Origin: Sarcomyxa edulis
Taxonomy: Eukaryota > Basidiomycota > Agaricomycetes > Agaricales > Mycenaceae
Reading direction: 5' to 3'
DNA length: 64,000 nucleotides
Assembly: GCA_009761415.1 (NCBI GenBank)
Contig: QUOL01000012.1
Location: 697,001 to 761,000 of the forward strand
The position numbers and the translations under genes are program-made. A model generated the notes under the pieces. It worked only from the letters and a program-made list of their open reading frames with translations, was not told the DNA's origin and made no database searches. This document shows, piece by piece, positions 35,905 to 48,415 of the stretch; position 1 is the stretch's first letter, and every line of letters starts with the position of its first letter.

Positions 35905-37912
35905 ATGCAACGCTCAAAACCCATGAGATCACAAGATATAAAGGTGAACCCAAACCCATCTACCACTTCGAGTCATGATATCGATTCTATATATACAGGA
36001 CGCTGCCATAAGAGCCTTGAAAGGCTCCATCATGGACTTGCAAGGCCTTGCAAATTACACGCGAGACAGCGACGAGTTCAACCCAGGTCTATTTCCAGTA
36101 TTCTCCCTCGCCGTCAGGCGCCACAAAATTGTCGGGGCATCCCCAGCAAAAGCATTTAAAGACGCCCCCGAAGTCGCCGTTGGTGCCAAAGTGGGTCTCC
36201 GCGGAATCTCTCACGTCTTCGACGGATGGGGTGTCCCAGATAACCTTGTAGACGGGGTAAAAGAAGTTTGGCCAGCAATGTGGGACTGGATCCAGTTCTT
36301 TTACCACTACAAGGAAAAGGGGGCACAGTCGATATTGACTCCGTCGGATCCTAGAGCTGTTATTGGGGATTATTTCTTCATATTTGAAGGTCTATACCTG
36401 ATCTCTCGAACGCGAGATCTTCGAGATTGGATGATGAAGACGACTCCGGATCTTCTACCCTTCTTAGCTAAACTTTGGGTCGATGAAGTGGAGGGCGTAG
36501 AGCCCAAACCTGGTTTCGCAAATTTGTTCTCCGTTTCGAAGATATTGCAGCCCTTTGTGACTGAGCCTCAACCGGGCTGGATCCAGACAGTCATCGAAGC
36601 AGCAGGCGGAACTGTTGGAGACGTTGCAGCTATCGCTCTCAAACATGTTAATGCCAGTCTAAACGCGTCTGAGCTCAACGAACTGCTCTTCGTAGCTGAC
36701 ATATTCATGTTAGCAGGACTGTCTCACGAAAACCCATCCCTCACCAATGCCTTCTTATCGAGAAACTCCATCTATATCATCACCACATGCCTTAGTCGCC
36801 TTACTACCACCCCCAGACCAAAAAATATGTCAAAGATGGATTCCGACGACATGAGGGAATGTCTAAACGTCTGCTATCATTATCTCGAGGATTACATCCG
36901 TTCGACGGATGGCGTCACTTGGGTGAAACAGGCGATTGACAGTGGCCTCCTGCAGGCGATGGTGAAATCTGAAGAATGGCTCGCTAACGAAGCACCTCCG
37001 AATAATCATCGCACAGAGATCGTCAAAGTCATACTTCCTGGATATCTGGTCTACAGCTCGATTCTGACATCGGTCGGGAAAGAGTTGAGAACGATCCAAC
37101 TCACGAAAATGTCTCGTAGAAGTCCGTTCTTCGTGGCTTGGTTCAGGTTTACTACGTTGGCTGCAGAACGGCTGGCAATCAAGAAGAAGATGGACGACAC
37201 GAAGATCAGTTGGCATTCGACTTGTGACAATATGAAGGTCCGTTTTTGACAGTGGTCTGCAGTAGACTTGAATGTTTTTTTACCGTTCATATCATGCAGT
37301 GTCTACGGACGGACAAGAAAGCGAAATTCCGGCGATGCGATCAATGCTTCATGGCCATGTATTGCAGTCCTGAATGCCAAAAACTGGATTGGAACACGAC
37401 ACATAGGATCATCTGCAAGGCTACTAAAGCACGCAGAGAAAGTACGGTTCAAGGTTGCTCGTTGTGTTTGATTGACATTAACAGCCATCGTCTATACAGG
37501 TGGCGAGCCAGAAACGATCTCGAAATCGGACTTCAAATTCTTAGCTGAAGTCCTCAAGACGGACGTAGCAAAAATAGGACCCATTCCGAGAGGTCATGTT
37601 ATCAAAGTCGACTACAAGGCCGTTGCGATCACATCTGGTCCTCCGGATGATAACAGGCCCAGTGCCCGTGAAACGGATGACGCTGGCCAAGAACGATGGG
37701 ATACATTGGTCAAACGGGCTGAACTGAGCGACGGACACTATCGCGTTGTTGTCGTGTATTTCCCTCGAGGGGAGATGGTGGTGAGGAGAGTAACCTCGTT
37801 GCACGTCGAGTCTGACGACGATGGAGTATGGGAGTGGGAACCCTCTGTGAATGACTCGGATGGGGCCGATATCGAGGAGACTCGGGTCATAGTTGCAACC
37901 AAGAGTGTATAG
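35905..37912 (+). CDS. MYND-type zinc finger protein
   Basis: Exons 35905-35943, 35999-37237, 37300-37441 and 37485-37912 join to 615 residues. Residues 1-410 form an alpha-helical region with no known motif (begins DAAIRALKGSIMDLQGLANY after a 13-residue first exon). The MYND finger spans the second intron: a Cys pair around CDNMKC, then RRCDQC, MYCSPECQKLDW and HRIIC, giving the eight-ligand pattern. About 150 C-terminal residues follow. This architecture, a long helical region, one MYND finger and a short tail, is common and expanded in Agaricomycetes. MYND fingers bind Pro-rich peptides; no SET domain is present, so it is not a methyltransferase. The micro first exon is preferred over an internal ATG at 35975 because it gives a clean in-phase splice. 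Confidence 0.82.
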
Positions 37913-38553
37913 ATACCAGATAGCATTTTCAGGACGGTCCATATGTATATATATGTTTGAATAATATCATCCAAGTGTACAGGTACATATGCGCCAATCC
38001 TGATGGAGTACACACTCACCGCCACAAAGACAATCTTCGTGCGGTATGGCGTTACAGAGATTAGGCGATTTCGGAGGAAGTCAAATTGAGTTCTTAGTAG
38101 ACCGGCCTCGTCGGCTATCGCTAACTGAACAAGACTCTTCGGAGACAATTGCAGGCTGGCTGTGCGATACATAACTCTTGCATAACTCAGGTCAGACGGT
38201 GACCGGTGGTAATTCTGTTTGCGCCCGTAAGTGCCACTGTGCCATAACTTGAGTTTCAGAGAATCTGTGCAGTGACTATACGTATGATATAGTTGGTGTT
38301 GGTGTTGGTGAGAGAGAGCAACGGGTGGCAGGGAGACGCGATGAGCTGGTTCCCCCAAATGGACGGGTGGACTCGCATGGCCAGCACGTGGGCGAGGCGA
38401 CAAGTTTTAGATCTGTTTTGGACGGATTCAATTTAGGTGCAACTTGTCCAAGTTCTCCATCTTGCCAACATCCACAAAGGACGTTCCCTTGACGCTACTC
38501 ACAGTATCTCCTTCAGATACCCTTCTTTTCCATATACATATATTAGATCCCGT
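37913..38553. other. Spacer upstream of the MAPKK gene
   Basis: About 640 bases holding the MYND 3' end and the MAPKK promoter. A GGTGTT-type tandem run lies near 38292-38312. The 221-codon minus frame that crosses it is a shadow of the MYND gene plus spacer. Confidence 0.5.
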
Positions 38554-40185
38554 ATGGCGACCCCCATTCGCAAGAAACGCAACTTCAAAGCTTTACAGCT
38601 TTCTGTAGCTGAACAGGCACCCGCACCATCACCCCCACCCCCAGAACCCGAACCCGTGGCCACTAGACTCGCTCCTGCAGCTGGTGGGGGCCCTCCTGCT
38701 GGGGGCAAGAGAAGGCCTCCACCCATGACCCTCAAAGCGCCCAAACTTCCTCCAAGCAATCTTAGCGCTTCAGCAGAAGCCCAGGACGTCAATCTACTCA
38801 CCGTTAACAATGGTCCGAGCTCTGCCCCATCAACCGCCTCTGCCTCTGCCTCCGTTCGCCGAAGTACATATCATCGCGACCTCTCCAATACTCTTGCAAA
38901 CCTCGACATGAACGCCGAGGTCAAATTCGATCTCCGAAATGAAGACTTGAAGGATCTACAGGAATTGGGACAGGGAAACGGGGGTAGCGTCAAGAAGGTC
39001 GAGCACACTCCTACAAATACCATCATGGCGAAGAAGGTTCGTTCATCTCGTACAACAATGAATGCGTATCCGTCTCATCTCATCTAACTTGCTTGGAATC
39101 TAGATCGTGCTGATCGATGCCAAACCCTCAGTGCGGAAACAGATTCTGCGCGAGTTGCAGATCATGCACGATTGTAATTCGAAGTATATCATCTCATTCT
39201 ACGGAGCATTCCTTGCCGACCCGAACATCTGCATCTGCATGGAATACATGGACAAAGGGTCTCTCGACGGAATCTACAAGAAAATCGGAGCAATCGACAT
39301 CGAAGTCGTCGGTAAAGTCGCGCTGGCGGTGCTCGAGGGTCTGACCTATCTGTATGATGTCCACCGGATTATTCACCGTGGTATGCATCATTTATATCGT
39401 CACGTGATCACTCCCAATAACGCGCGGTGACATTCGGCCAGACATCAAACCGTCCAATATTTTGTGCAACTCGCATGGAGAAATCAAAATATGCGATTTC
39501 GGCGTGTCAGGGGAACTCATCAACTCGATTGCTGATACATTCGTCGGTACTTCGACCTACATGAGCGTATGTCTTTTTGATTACATCTATATCATGCCCT
39601 CATCAATCAAACTCTCACCCACATAGCCCGAGCGTATACAAGGCGCACAATACACGGTCAAGTCAGACGTATGGTCCCTTGGTATCTCCTTGATAGAGCT
39701 CGCTCTTGGCCGATTCCCCTTCTCTGAGTCCTCTTCAGACGATTCAGACCTGTCCGATTTCGAAGGCACGTTATCCCCCAGCAGGCCACGCCCCGGATCG
39801 ATCGGTATCGGCTACCCACTTCCTCCTCCTCGGTCTGGTGGCAGGAAAAGAAGGAGCAAGCGAGAAAGTCGGGGAGTCAGTTTGCAGGGAGGAGGCATGA
39901 CGATGAGTATCTTGGAGTTGCTACAACATATCGTCAATGAGCCTGCTCCCAGGCTGACTCCGGAGGGTAGGTTCCCTCCGGAGGCTGAGGTATTTGTGGA
40001 TAGTTGTCTTCTCAAAGACCCGGATGCGAGGAAGACACCGAAGGACCTACTTGTGAGTCGTCTCGATCTCCGTGAGCTTGTTGTCGTGACACTGAAATGG
40101 TTGTCGACGTTTGTAGCAAGACGCGTGGATAATACATGCCAAAAACTCGGACTTTGACCTAGAGGCTTGGGCGAATACATTCTGA
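38554..40185 (+). CDS. FUZ7: STE7/Fuz7-type MAP kinase kinase
   Basis: Exons 38554-39036, 39104-39380, 39442-39566, 39627-40052 and 40117-40185 join to 459 residues. The N-terminus carries a basic-then-hydrophobic MAPK docking motif, [10 protein letters not shown], then a Pro- and Ala-rich linker. The kinase domain runs from about 130: [11 protein letters not shown] (glycine loop), IMAKK (ATP Lys), [13 protein letters not shown] (catalytic loop), [11 protein letters not shown] (DFG), and an activation loop with [16 protein letters not shown] carrying the MAPKK Ser/Thr sites. [20 protein letters not shown] is followed by a Ser/Arg-rich insertion of about 65 residues before the C-terminal helices. 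It belongs to the pheromone-response module (MAPKKK to MAPKK to MAPK) controlling mating and filamentous growth in basidiomycetes. Assignment to Fuz7/Ste7 rather than Pbs2 or Mkk1 rests on the [20 protein letters not shown] segment. Confidence 0.93.
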
Positions 40186-40530
40186 ACCCTTCCTAATTCC
40201 CGTCAACTGGAGCATCAGGGTTACCTACCCTTACGGCCTGTCATCTATATCCATACCCTTCACCCATCCCCTACTTGTACTCGTCTCTCCATATATATGT
40301 TGTGCAAATCTTCGTATGTCGGGATCTCCATTTTTTTTTCGTTTTTTATACATGTATTATAGACTAGCGGTATTTAGTATAACATCGATGCAGAGCATAC
40401 GCGAAGGAACGTGCTGTAACAGTACTGGCAAAATGACTGCGATAAAAATACAAGTAGATTGTCTATGGATACAAAGGGCAGTGTGTTTTCCTGGTTCCTC
40501 TTTCCCCCAAGCGAGTAGCTGGTGCGGTAC
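40186..40530. other. Convergent 3' spacer, MAPKK / APC2
   Basis: About 345 bases between converging stop codons. It holds both 3' untranslated regions and a poly-T run near 40331-40347. No gene is seen. Confidence 0.5.
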
Positions 40531-43500
40531 TTAACGGTTGAGTCGCCAAATCCCGTCTCTCCCAGTAACCAGTCCTTCTCTCCGCGCGGCTTCCATGAAC
40601 GCGGCGAGCTGGTCGATACTTCGATCGTAGCCAGGTGCGAATTTGAGCATCGTTTGTATTCGATCGAGAGGCAATGTCCCAAGGTTGGTGAGCATTCCCT
40701 CGATGAACTTTATCAACTCAGGCGATCAGGAAAGACCCAAATTGAGAACAGAGTACGACAGACCTTCCAATACATCCTCATCTGCTCCGCTTGTTGTTGA
40801 TGAACGGCTGAAACTGGCGGGAGTTCCAATACGCTCGGATCTATTCCCGTGTGTAAGTACAAATACTGCACAGGGGAAACAAAAAGACCAAGAACGTTGG
40901 TGACACTCACCGGGTCTTGACACAGCATCCCGGCCTCCAGGCGTAGGTTCTTCCGCAACCTCAAGTAACCGGAACACATTCTCTTCGTCTTCTTTTAGGA
41001 CGCCAAGATCGACCCAAGTGATCAATGCTTTCAGTGCTGCGGTTCTATCCACGGAACCCACGCCAGTAATGAGTTCGTCCATGGTCCATACATCTGCCCA
41101 ATCACAACCAGGTAAGTTCAAGTATACCATAGCATGCTGTGTTCACGTGCCTTTTTCAGAGAACAGTTCAATGAACGCAGCCTCTAATGGGGGAACATCC
41201 GTTTCGATCACGCGGTCTTGCAGTTGGAGTTCGAGATGTACAGTCCCGAGATGAGGTAGCCAACGAAGCTTCTTGTCAGGTTTGAAAGTAGAGAATTCCT
41301 TAGCATACTGTTCTTGTAATCTGTCAAATTTAGATGAGAATGGGAACGAGCCCGCAAGCGGCATTCTGATGACAAACGTTTGAAACTGCCCGGGCATCCT
41401 TATATCGCTCGATTCGAGTGTAGGCCAGAAATGTCGGGATATAATTGTCGGATGGACAATGGACTGGAGATACAAAGAAAGGTTAGATGGGCGCCGTGGG
41501 ATGATGCTAGACGATATCTTACTTGTTTTTGAGACTGCACATGCCCATCTATTCGTTTCGAGTCCGTCATGTCTCTCAACATGACCTCGCATACTTGCAA
41601 CGCCGCCTCCCCGAAACGTATCTTGAGTATCTCGATATTCCGACGCTATAGACAAGACGGCCCATCAAAATCGTTTCCCCGAGAACGCAACCTTGTAACC
41701 TACCTCCTTGTCGACCTTCTCAGGGCTATCATCGTTTATGGCTAGAAGACGCTGTGCGAGGAGGACTTGCAGTTCTTTCACGAATAGATCTTTCGAGTCG
41801 TAGATGCTGACAAGGGTACTAATGACATCGCTTGGTTTGTTGGCTCGGAATTCTATGACACAGCAGTCAAATCGGAGCCAATAACACAAAGATACTTTGA
41901 TGCACTCACCAGGTCCGGCATCGATAGGTTCTGGTTCCCAACTTGGATCTGTGTAGTCTTCTACTTCAGGATGCTGCAGAGGCTGATTGGGTTCGCTCTC
42001 ATCAACCAGGGAATCACCGCTTTCGTCATCGCCCACAAGATTAGCAACGATACTGCGGATGGTATCTGGTCGCTCGCTGTAGAGTTTCAGATTAGCTGGA
42101 TCGTTTAGACGGGAAACATGCTGGCATCTACCGAAGGTACCGTCGAATGGGGTCTGCAACCTTGAATAGCAGAACCCCAGGTGGATCGATGATGCGGAGA
42201 CATTTGATGGTCGACACGTATTGAGAGAGTATCAACTTGGTATCTGCTCCGGGGTGCAGCAGTCGCTTTCGATGTCTAGAAACTTTATGAGTATGATCAC
42301 TGGGCCCGAGGTTTCGAATGACATACGACTTGCGAAGTGCTTGCACGAGGGCAGCACGCTGATCTACGCGTTGCAAGCATTCCTAGCAGCCACATGGCAA
42401 TCAGAACCCATATCACCTCAAGAGAGCCCTAACAATACCTTGAGATCTTGTAACGCACCCATGGAGTCAGGAAAATCGATGATGATATCAAATATCTCCG
42501 TTGTCCTTTGTAGGGTCACAAGTCTAAGACAATGGTAGTCATCGCATACCATGAATAAGACGTACCGTAAATCACATAGCGTCTTGTTCATATGGAAATC
42601 GAACCTCGAGCCCACGCCTTGCAACATCGTCCTTGCTTCTTCGGCTATTTATGATCTGGTCAATGCTTTACCCTCTCGTAAGTCAACCAGCACTCACTGT
42701 TCGTCGCGCCTCTAGCGTACGTCCAAAGCATCCATGGGACGATCTTGTTAGTCATCCAGTCGCGCAGTCCACCCAACATCGGCTCTGCCCATTTTCCAGC
42801 ACACGTCAACTTCACATGAGCTTCAATATGTTCATATCCGACACTAGCGATCAACGACTCGTATCGATCCACTAGGCCGAGAGTCTCAAACGCAGTCCAC
42901 ATTTCCGGATTGAAGCGCATGGGAGGGACTTTAGGATCCGCAGGAAGGGTCGATGCGCATAGCTCTTTGAAGCCTCTTGCAAACTGTGGAGGGATTATGG
43001 AGAAAAGGAGAGTTTGGAACGTCAAGGTGTAGGCATTGATGATGGTGTGCCCTAATCTGCACTTGCAGCATGAGTTGCAGTACAGCGAATCGAATCGTGT
43101 CAAAGGATGGGAGCTCACTCTGATATTGGGCACCATGTCTTGTACCATTCCACCAGTCGATGTACGAGTCGAGCGATATCTTGTGGGTCCCCAGAAGTCT
43201 TCCCGCGGGGGTTAAAATCTATGTGCATCGACAGGACTATCAAGAGCGTACCTCGTATTCCAACATATACTTTTCAACGTCTCGTTTGATGAGAGGGTAA
43301 TATTTTCTGACATCATCTAGAAATGTATACATAAACAAGATCCCAGGCAATTCATGTGGCGAGTGACGCACCAAGAAAAGCCTCTAGCATCACAGGCAAC
43401 CTCCTGCACTGGTTTATTAGCGCAAATGCGGGTCTGACATCGTCCAAGGCTGGTCCAGTCATTCAGCATAGACAGGTCGAGACTACGATTGGACGATTTG

Positions 43501-43737
43501 CCTAACTTACAATACTTGGATGGATCTAGGGCGTTCAAATCCTTCGGACGCAGAAACTCCATAGCCATGTTCCATGCCTAATTCACATGCTTAATGACAG
43601 TGTTGGAAGGGAAAGAGCATGATCAATACCTGGCTGAATGTCAAGAGACCCGATATGCCTGGTTGATTACGATTGAGGCGACTGAAGGCTTCCTGCCACT
43701 TGGTTCCGACCTGAGAACGTAATGCACTTGTCGCCAT
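40531..43737 (-). CDS. APC2: APC2, cullin-like subunit of the anaphase-promoting complex
   Basis: A gene of about a dozen exons starting at 43737 (MATSALRSQVGTKWQEAFSRL). The central part shows cullin-type helices, with an acidic segment near 41940-42040. The conserved cullin-homology region is clear: HPTIISRHFWPTLESSDIRMPGQF, LQEQYAKEFSTFKPDKKLRW, LGTVHLELQLQDRVIETDVPPLEAAFIELF, then the winged-helix part WTMDELITGVG. The C-terminus ends with the APC2 signature FIEGMLTNLGTLPLDRIQTMLK and LVTGRDGIWRLNR. APC2 pairs with the RING subunit APC11 and ubiquitinates cyclins and securin. Several internal joins were not resolved base by base. Confidence 0.9.
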
Positions 43738-44048
43738 AACGAGCAGCTAGATATATGGGAGGATTTGGGGTCTAATATCCAAAAGGTCGAAGTTGCAGCT
43801 TGGGGAAATCAGAGTTTCTGGAAATTGTCTGGAAATCGACTGGAAGACATCCGAACGTGACAGCCGCGAGCGTTTTGATGACACGTGACTAATGTCACAT
43901 TTCGGCGCGTCTTGTTCGCGTCCTTAAGTGTCGTCATCATGTGTGTCCGAAAAAGCAAATGCATTTGTATAGAAGTTGGGTATTACAGAGATTGACTATA
44001 TACATTATGGTCCAAGATTTTGTGTATGCACCTAGATAGAAACATAGT
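43738..44048. other. Spacer, APC2 promoter / F-box gene 3' end
   Basis: About 310 bases between two minus-strand genes. It contains a CACGTG hexamer-like site within ACACGTGACT near 43881-43890, a possible bHLH or bZIP site. No gene. Confidence 0.4.
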
Positions 44049-45048
44049 TCAGGATGGCGAGACTTCTGCTAAACAGTCAAATTTAGAAACATGGAATACG
44101 AGATCCAAACACTTACCAGCGTGAGCCTCAGCTTCTAATATATCGTACGCCTCTTCGACCATCCTATCCGCAATCTTCCATAGATTAACATCCCCTGGGA
44201 TGACGATATCGGTGGACGGTAAGAGTGGGAAGAGTTGAAGAAGAGCCACTCTAGGGTCTCTCGCGAGTACCGGGAATCTCTTATCAAAGATGAAACCAAC
44301 AAGTGCGAGCACCTGGAGCCTTTCATACGCTAAAGCTCGTGCAGCTTGGTAGATAATACGAGAATCGTCGAAATAGCAGGGCAATGAAAGGTGCGTAAGC
44401 GAGGGAACCAGTTGCAGTATTCGGTCCACATCTTCAGGACTAACATCCCAGCATGCAAGATGGGTGAGTTGTTGAAGGCAGTCTGAATCGGGATGAATGC
44501 TCCAGAAGATGCCAAAATGCGTGTACAATTCGCGAAGTGGGAGGTCTTCAATAGCTTCGGCAATATCTAGGCTAATGTCGTCATCGTCAACATCTTCCGG
44601 TTCCAGGGGGTTGATATACGCGAGATTGGTGATATTGCTACACGCAAGTATGATGCGAAGAGCTGATTCTGGAGGGATTCTATTCAGGAAAAGCCCCTTC
44701 ACATGTTGCGCAAAAAATAGCTCCGGTTTGGATTCCATAGTGCGTAGGAACAGATCAAGCGTCGTTAATGAGAACGTGGCATCAAGGAGCACTTCTTCAT
44801 ATAGTATAGGCTCAATCCTATCGACCCGCAATAGAATACGTACATTAGCAATCGTACGACACGATGCACGACGCGTAGGCAGCAACTCACCAGATATGCA
44901 CCCTTCGAGCCACTAACATTGACGTCAACGCAGATGTCCTGCAATCTCTGGCAGCGATATCAAATATCTTTTGTTCCAGTTCCCGAGGAAAATAAGGGGG
45001 TGGTGGCTCGAAAGACGCCAATGGCATCATTTTGCGAGGCGTGGCCAT
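44049..45048 (-). CDS. F-box-like protein
   Basis: Exon 1 starts at 45048 and encodes FPRELEQKIFDIAARDCRTSA, an F-box-like helix typical of basidiomycete proteins. It splices at a GTGAGT donor near 44890 to restore VHIWIEPILYEEVLL, a family hallmark. The long second exon shows spaced Leu-rich segments (LRELYTHFGIFWSIHP, LQQLTHLACWDVS, LVPSLTHLSLPCYF) and an acidic stretch EPEDVDDDDISLD. A possible in-frame last intron near 44063-44118 (GTAAGT donor, TTTAG acceptor) does not change the stop at 44049, so two protein forms are possible. The start at 45048 is chosen by analogy; an ATG at 45138 is in frame. Likely an F-box adaptor of unknown substrate. Confidence 0.72.
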
Positions 45049-45138
45049 GGTGCGAGACCGTTTGTTCGATTTCGTTAAGGTCGACATCTGCATCATCTGT
45101 ACAAATTTCAGTGCAGGTTTCATACGAGTGAGTTCCAT

Positions 45139-48100
45139 GGAAGAGATAATGAAACAGCTGGATGCTCTCCAGACTCGCCGGAGTGGGGATAAAGCTGTTG
45201 TGCGGGAGGGTAAATACGAGTAGGAGTTTCGGAATTGTCCGAGGCTTTATAATTTTCAATTTCAAGAGGCAATTTGGTCCTATTTACCAACAGCGTCTAA
45301 ATTTATCGAGGGATGGTCGACGGTCGTCTAGCATCTTTATTCCAAGCAAGCAAACATTCAAGTAACACTGACAGTTGTAGCACTGGAGCCCAGCTCCAAA
45401 TCCTATATCTATTCCGTGACATCTTTCTCGGGGCCCGTGAAATTTTGTTGATTCTGGGTGGAGCTTTGAACCTGAATCGACGTCCACAAGCGCCCACAAG
45501 TCTCTTGCGGACTCATCGACAACGGACACTCCATCTCAAACCTCATTCAATGCCAACCTTTGATCTTATACAAGGCATCGATCGAATCCATGCCCAGTTC
45601 CAGGGCTCGGTGCTGCGTGATTCCCACAGGAACTTTGGTAGCCTTATAAACAGCTAGAGATGACGGCAGCCCAAAAAAATCTAAAAACTCTGTAGATGAG
45701 CACATGGAAGAGAGAACGAGAAGGTCTCTTCATTGGCTCACCCGCCGTAAAAGTACCTATGAACTAAGGACCGAGGTAAACAACGTAGGTGGAGCGAATT
45801 CGTCGATACCCCGGGTCTTGCCCCACCTCGTCGAGAATCCGAGAGTTTGCTCGTACAGGTCGATCGAGCTCAGTCGATGCAGCAATGCAGGTGATGAAAC
45901 GAGGAGACGCTCTGTGCAAAATCAATATAAATTCATGGATATGACGGGGAATTCTCGTCCTGAGGGAGGGCGACAAGGGGTGGCACAGACAAGCAAGAAA
46001 GACCAGCAAAGTCGAATGAAACGGAACGCGGGACGCGCATGCGGAATTCGTCACTTCCGTAACCGTTTCCGAGGATATAGGTGCTGTTTATAACCATCTA
46101 CCATACAATACAGTCAGCAAATACAAAATAGAACAGAGATTAGATGCTATACGCACTGGACTCGTTATGTCAATCGGAAGAAATACAGTATGCACGTGTG
46201 TCTACAGAGGTTCGCGGGAGAAGCCCAGGTTCCACACATATCATAGATATGTATATCGCCCAATGGAAAAGACCACGCACACAGAGAAGTCCTGAGCGAG
46301 CAGAGCCTCAGTTCGAAGTGAGGGAAGATTCACATAGGGAATGACCGGTACGTACCATGAGTATGACTCTGACTCTGACTCTGACGAGGATCCATCGACC
46401 TGGGACATGGGGTGGTATCTCGCGGGAACGATGCGCTGGTTCCAAGGTATATTTTCTTGCGGAGAGTTCATGGAGAAGCCTCCTGGGAAAAGCTTCCATA
46501 CTTCGTAGAGAAGGATGGACAGAGTCCAGGCCTTGGAATTCGGTTCATCTGGCATGCGTACTGACACTGATATTAATAATGAAAGATGGCAGGAATGCCA
46601 CTACACATGGAACGCGATCCATCGCTACGATGTATAAGACATTTATTTTTTCGACGTATCCGGACGCTGCGCAAAGCTGTTCTGACTCTGTGGAGGAGTG
46701 AGTGAATGCCCATGTGTACGGAATCAGAGAAACGCACTTGCGATATGCTCAAGCTTTTGGGGTCGGTAGTTTGGAAGTCTTTTTCTCAAAATAGTTATCT
46801 GCATGGACGTCAATGGCTATACGTTGATCTGAGAGAGTGTATGTGTACTTACCGGGAAATCAAGATATTCTGGAGTAACATCGGCTCCGCCTCGCTCGCA
46901 GCGCAGTTCCTTCCTTTATCGATTATGATGATCAAGACTATTTGCAAGATGTCATGTAACAGTCTTGAAGGCGGTGAGCGATATTGCGCCATCGTCATCC
47001 TTTCCTAGATAGTCACTTAGGTTTAGAGCAAGACCGGATGAAACCTAGCACTGTGATAGGTCTTCTGAGTAGCGCAATGCATTGAGTTTGCTATCAGAAT
47101 ACAAATCTCCAAGAAGCGATGACTAGGACGGTTTTGAAGAAGTGTGGCTTACATTTAGATGTGTGCGGAAGAGAGGCTTTCGCCTTCTGTCTTTCGTGCA
47201 TTATCAAGTGCCTGTGGAAGCAACGCGCTTTGAGAACCGCGTCAGTTATGCGCATGCGATTTTGGGAGAAGGGGGGGTACCGGAAACTTCCGCGACCGGG
47301 TCTATGTCGGAAAACGAAGAGACTGGAAAGATCTGCAAGACCAGCGAAATATCGGCACATTATGACGTGCAGATGAAAGAGAAATTTGGAGCATTGAATG
47401 ATTGATTTTAACGGCCCATACAGGCATAGAGGTGCAGTGATTACATCGAATAGAAAGACAGCATCAACGCCACATGATTGGGCGCTACCAGTCGGGCCAA
47501 GGCTCGACTAAAGTAGAGAGCAGTCTACCTGAAGGGGTGCGGTTCCACGGTTTACTTACCGGGTGTGGGTGTGGGTTCTTGATCTCGGTGGCCCAACGTT
47601 TGCGTTACAACAAGCATCTGATAAGAACCGATAAGATAGAACATCGGGGGAAAGAACATTGACGTGAAGGCGTAATAAGCGGGCGTTTTTCGCTTTCTAT
47701 GGGATACAAAGAGTTGCGAATCGTGAACTTGCCTGTTTTTGGGCTGCGCGAGTACTTCGGGATGGGCTACGATTGGCGAAAGATTACAATCTGACTGTCA
47801 TGTCCACGATGTCGTTTCGAAAAAAGGTGAGATGGAAGGCATACGACTGGGAGTGGGGGCGCTAGCCTGGGATTCGGGATACACCATGATGCGAGTTGGG
47901 TGTCGGCTCGTTGCGGATGATGCACGGAGTAATGTGCGGAGTTCATGTTAGTAGAACCTGGTTACTTGAACCTAGTCGCTGCTAGTCGGTGTAATAACCC
48001 CTAATTTGAAGCGGGTGTATTTGGCAATTTCATGTTGTCATCCGGCCCCGCCACAAAGTGGGACAAAGTGGGGAAGGCCGTCCAAGCAGCCTGTAAGAAT

Positions 48101-48415
48101 GTCGATATAAGGAATTGAAAATGCTTGTGGCAATAGACTCTTCTGTTCCAATGAACGTTAACGTGATGGTAGCAGCCGCCGGGTAGTCCCCAGATACATA
48201 TGCTCCACTGGATACAAGTCGACAATGGAGAGTTGCTGGGTGGAAAGAAGCAAGAGCCCAGAGTCTGGACCGCTTGAGTGAGGGTGGCCGTGTTTTGATG
48301 CGCCACCTGTTGAGCTGCCCCACCCACCTGGCATTGGTCCTGGTCCTGGTCCTTCTCTGAGAATCTCCAATTTCCTGCCCTACCAAGCTACTTTTGGATA
48401 CATCTATATCTCACA
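45139..48415. other. Gene-poor interval of about 3.3 kb
   Basis: No frame here has a domain, convincing exon chain or protein-like pattern. Short frames on both strands overlap. A GACTCT-type repeat occurs at 46365-46385. I found no matching terminal repeats. The last few hundred bases should include the GAL83 promoter. It could hold fast-evolving short genes, non-coding RNA or decayed transposon sequence that I cannot recognise. Confidence 0.45.
46365..46385. repeat. GACTCT short tandem repeat
   Basis: The unit GACTCT is repeated about three and a half times in intergenic DNA. Read in the opposite strand it gives a Ser/Glu run in a non-coding frame. Confidence 0.7.

Noticed and set aside
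37738..38403. 221-codon minus-strand ORF
   Set aside because: Half of it is antisense to the MYND gene's last exon and the rest is promoter spacer of the MAPKK gene.
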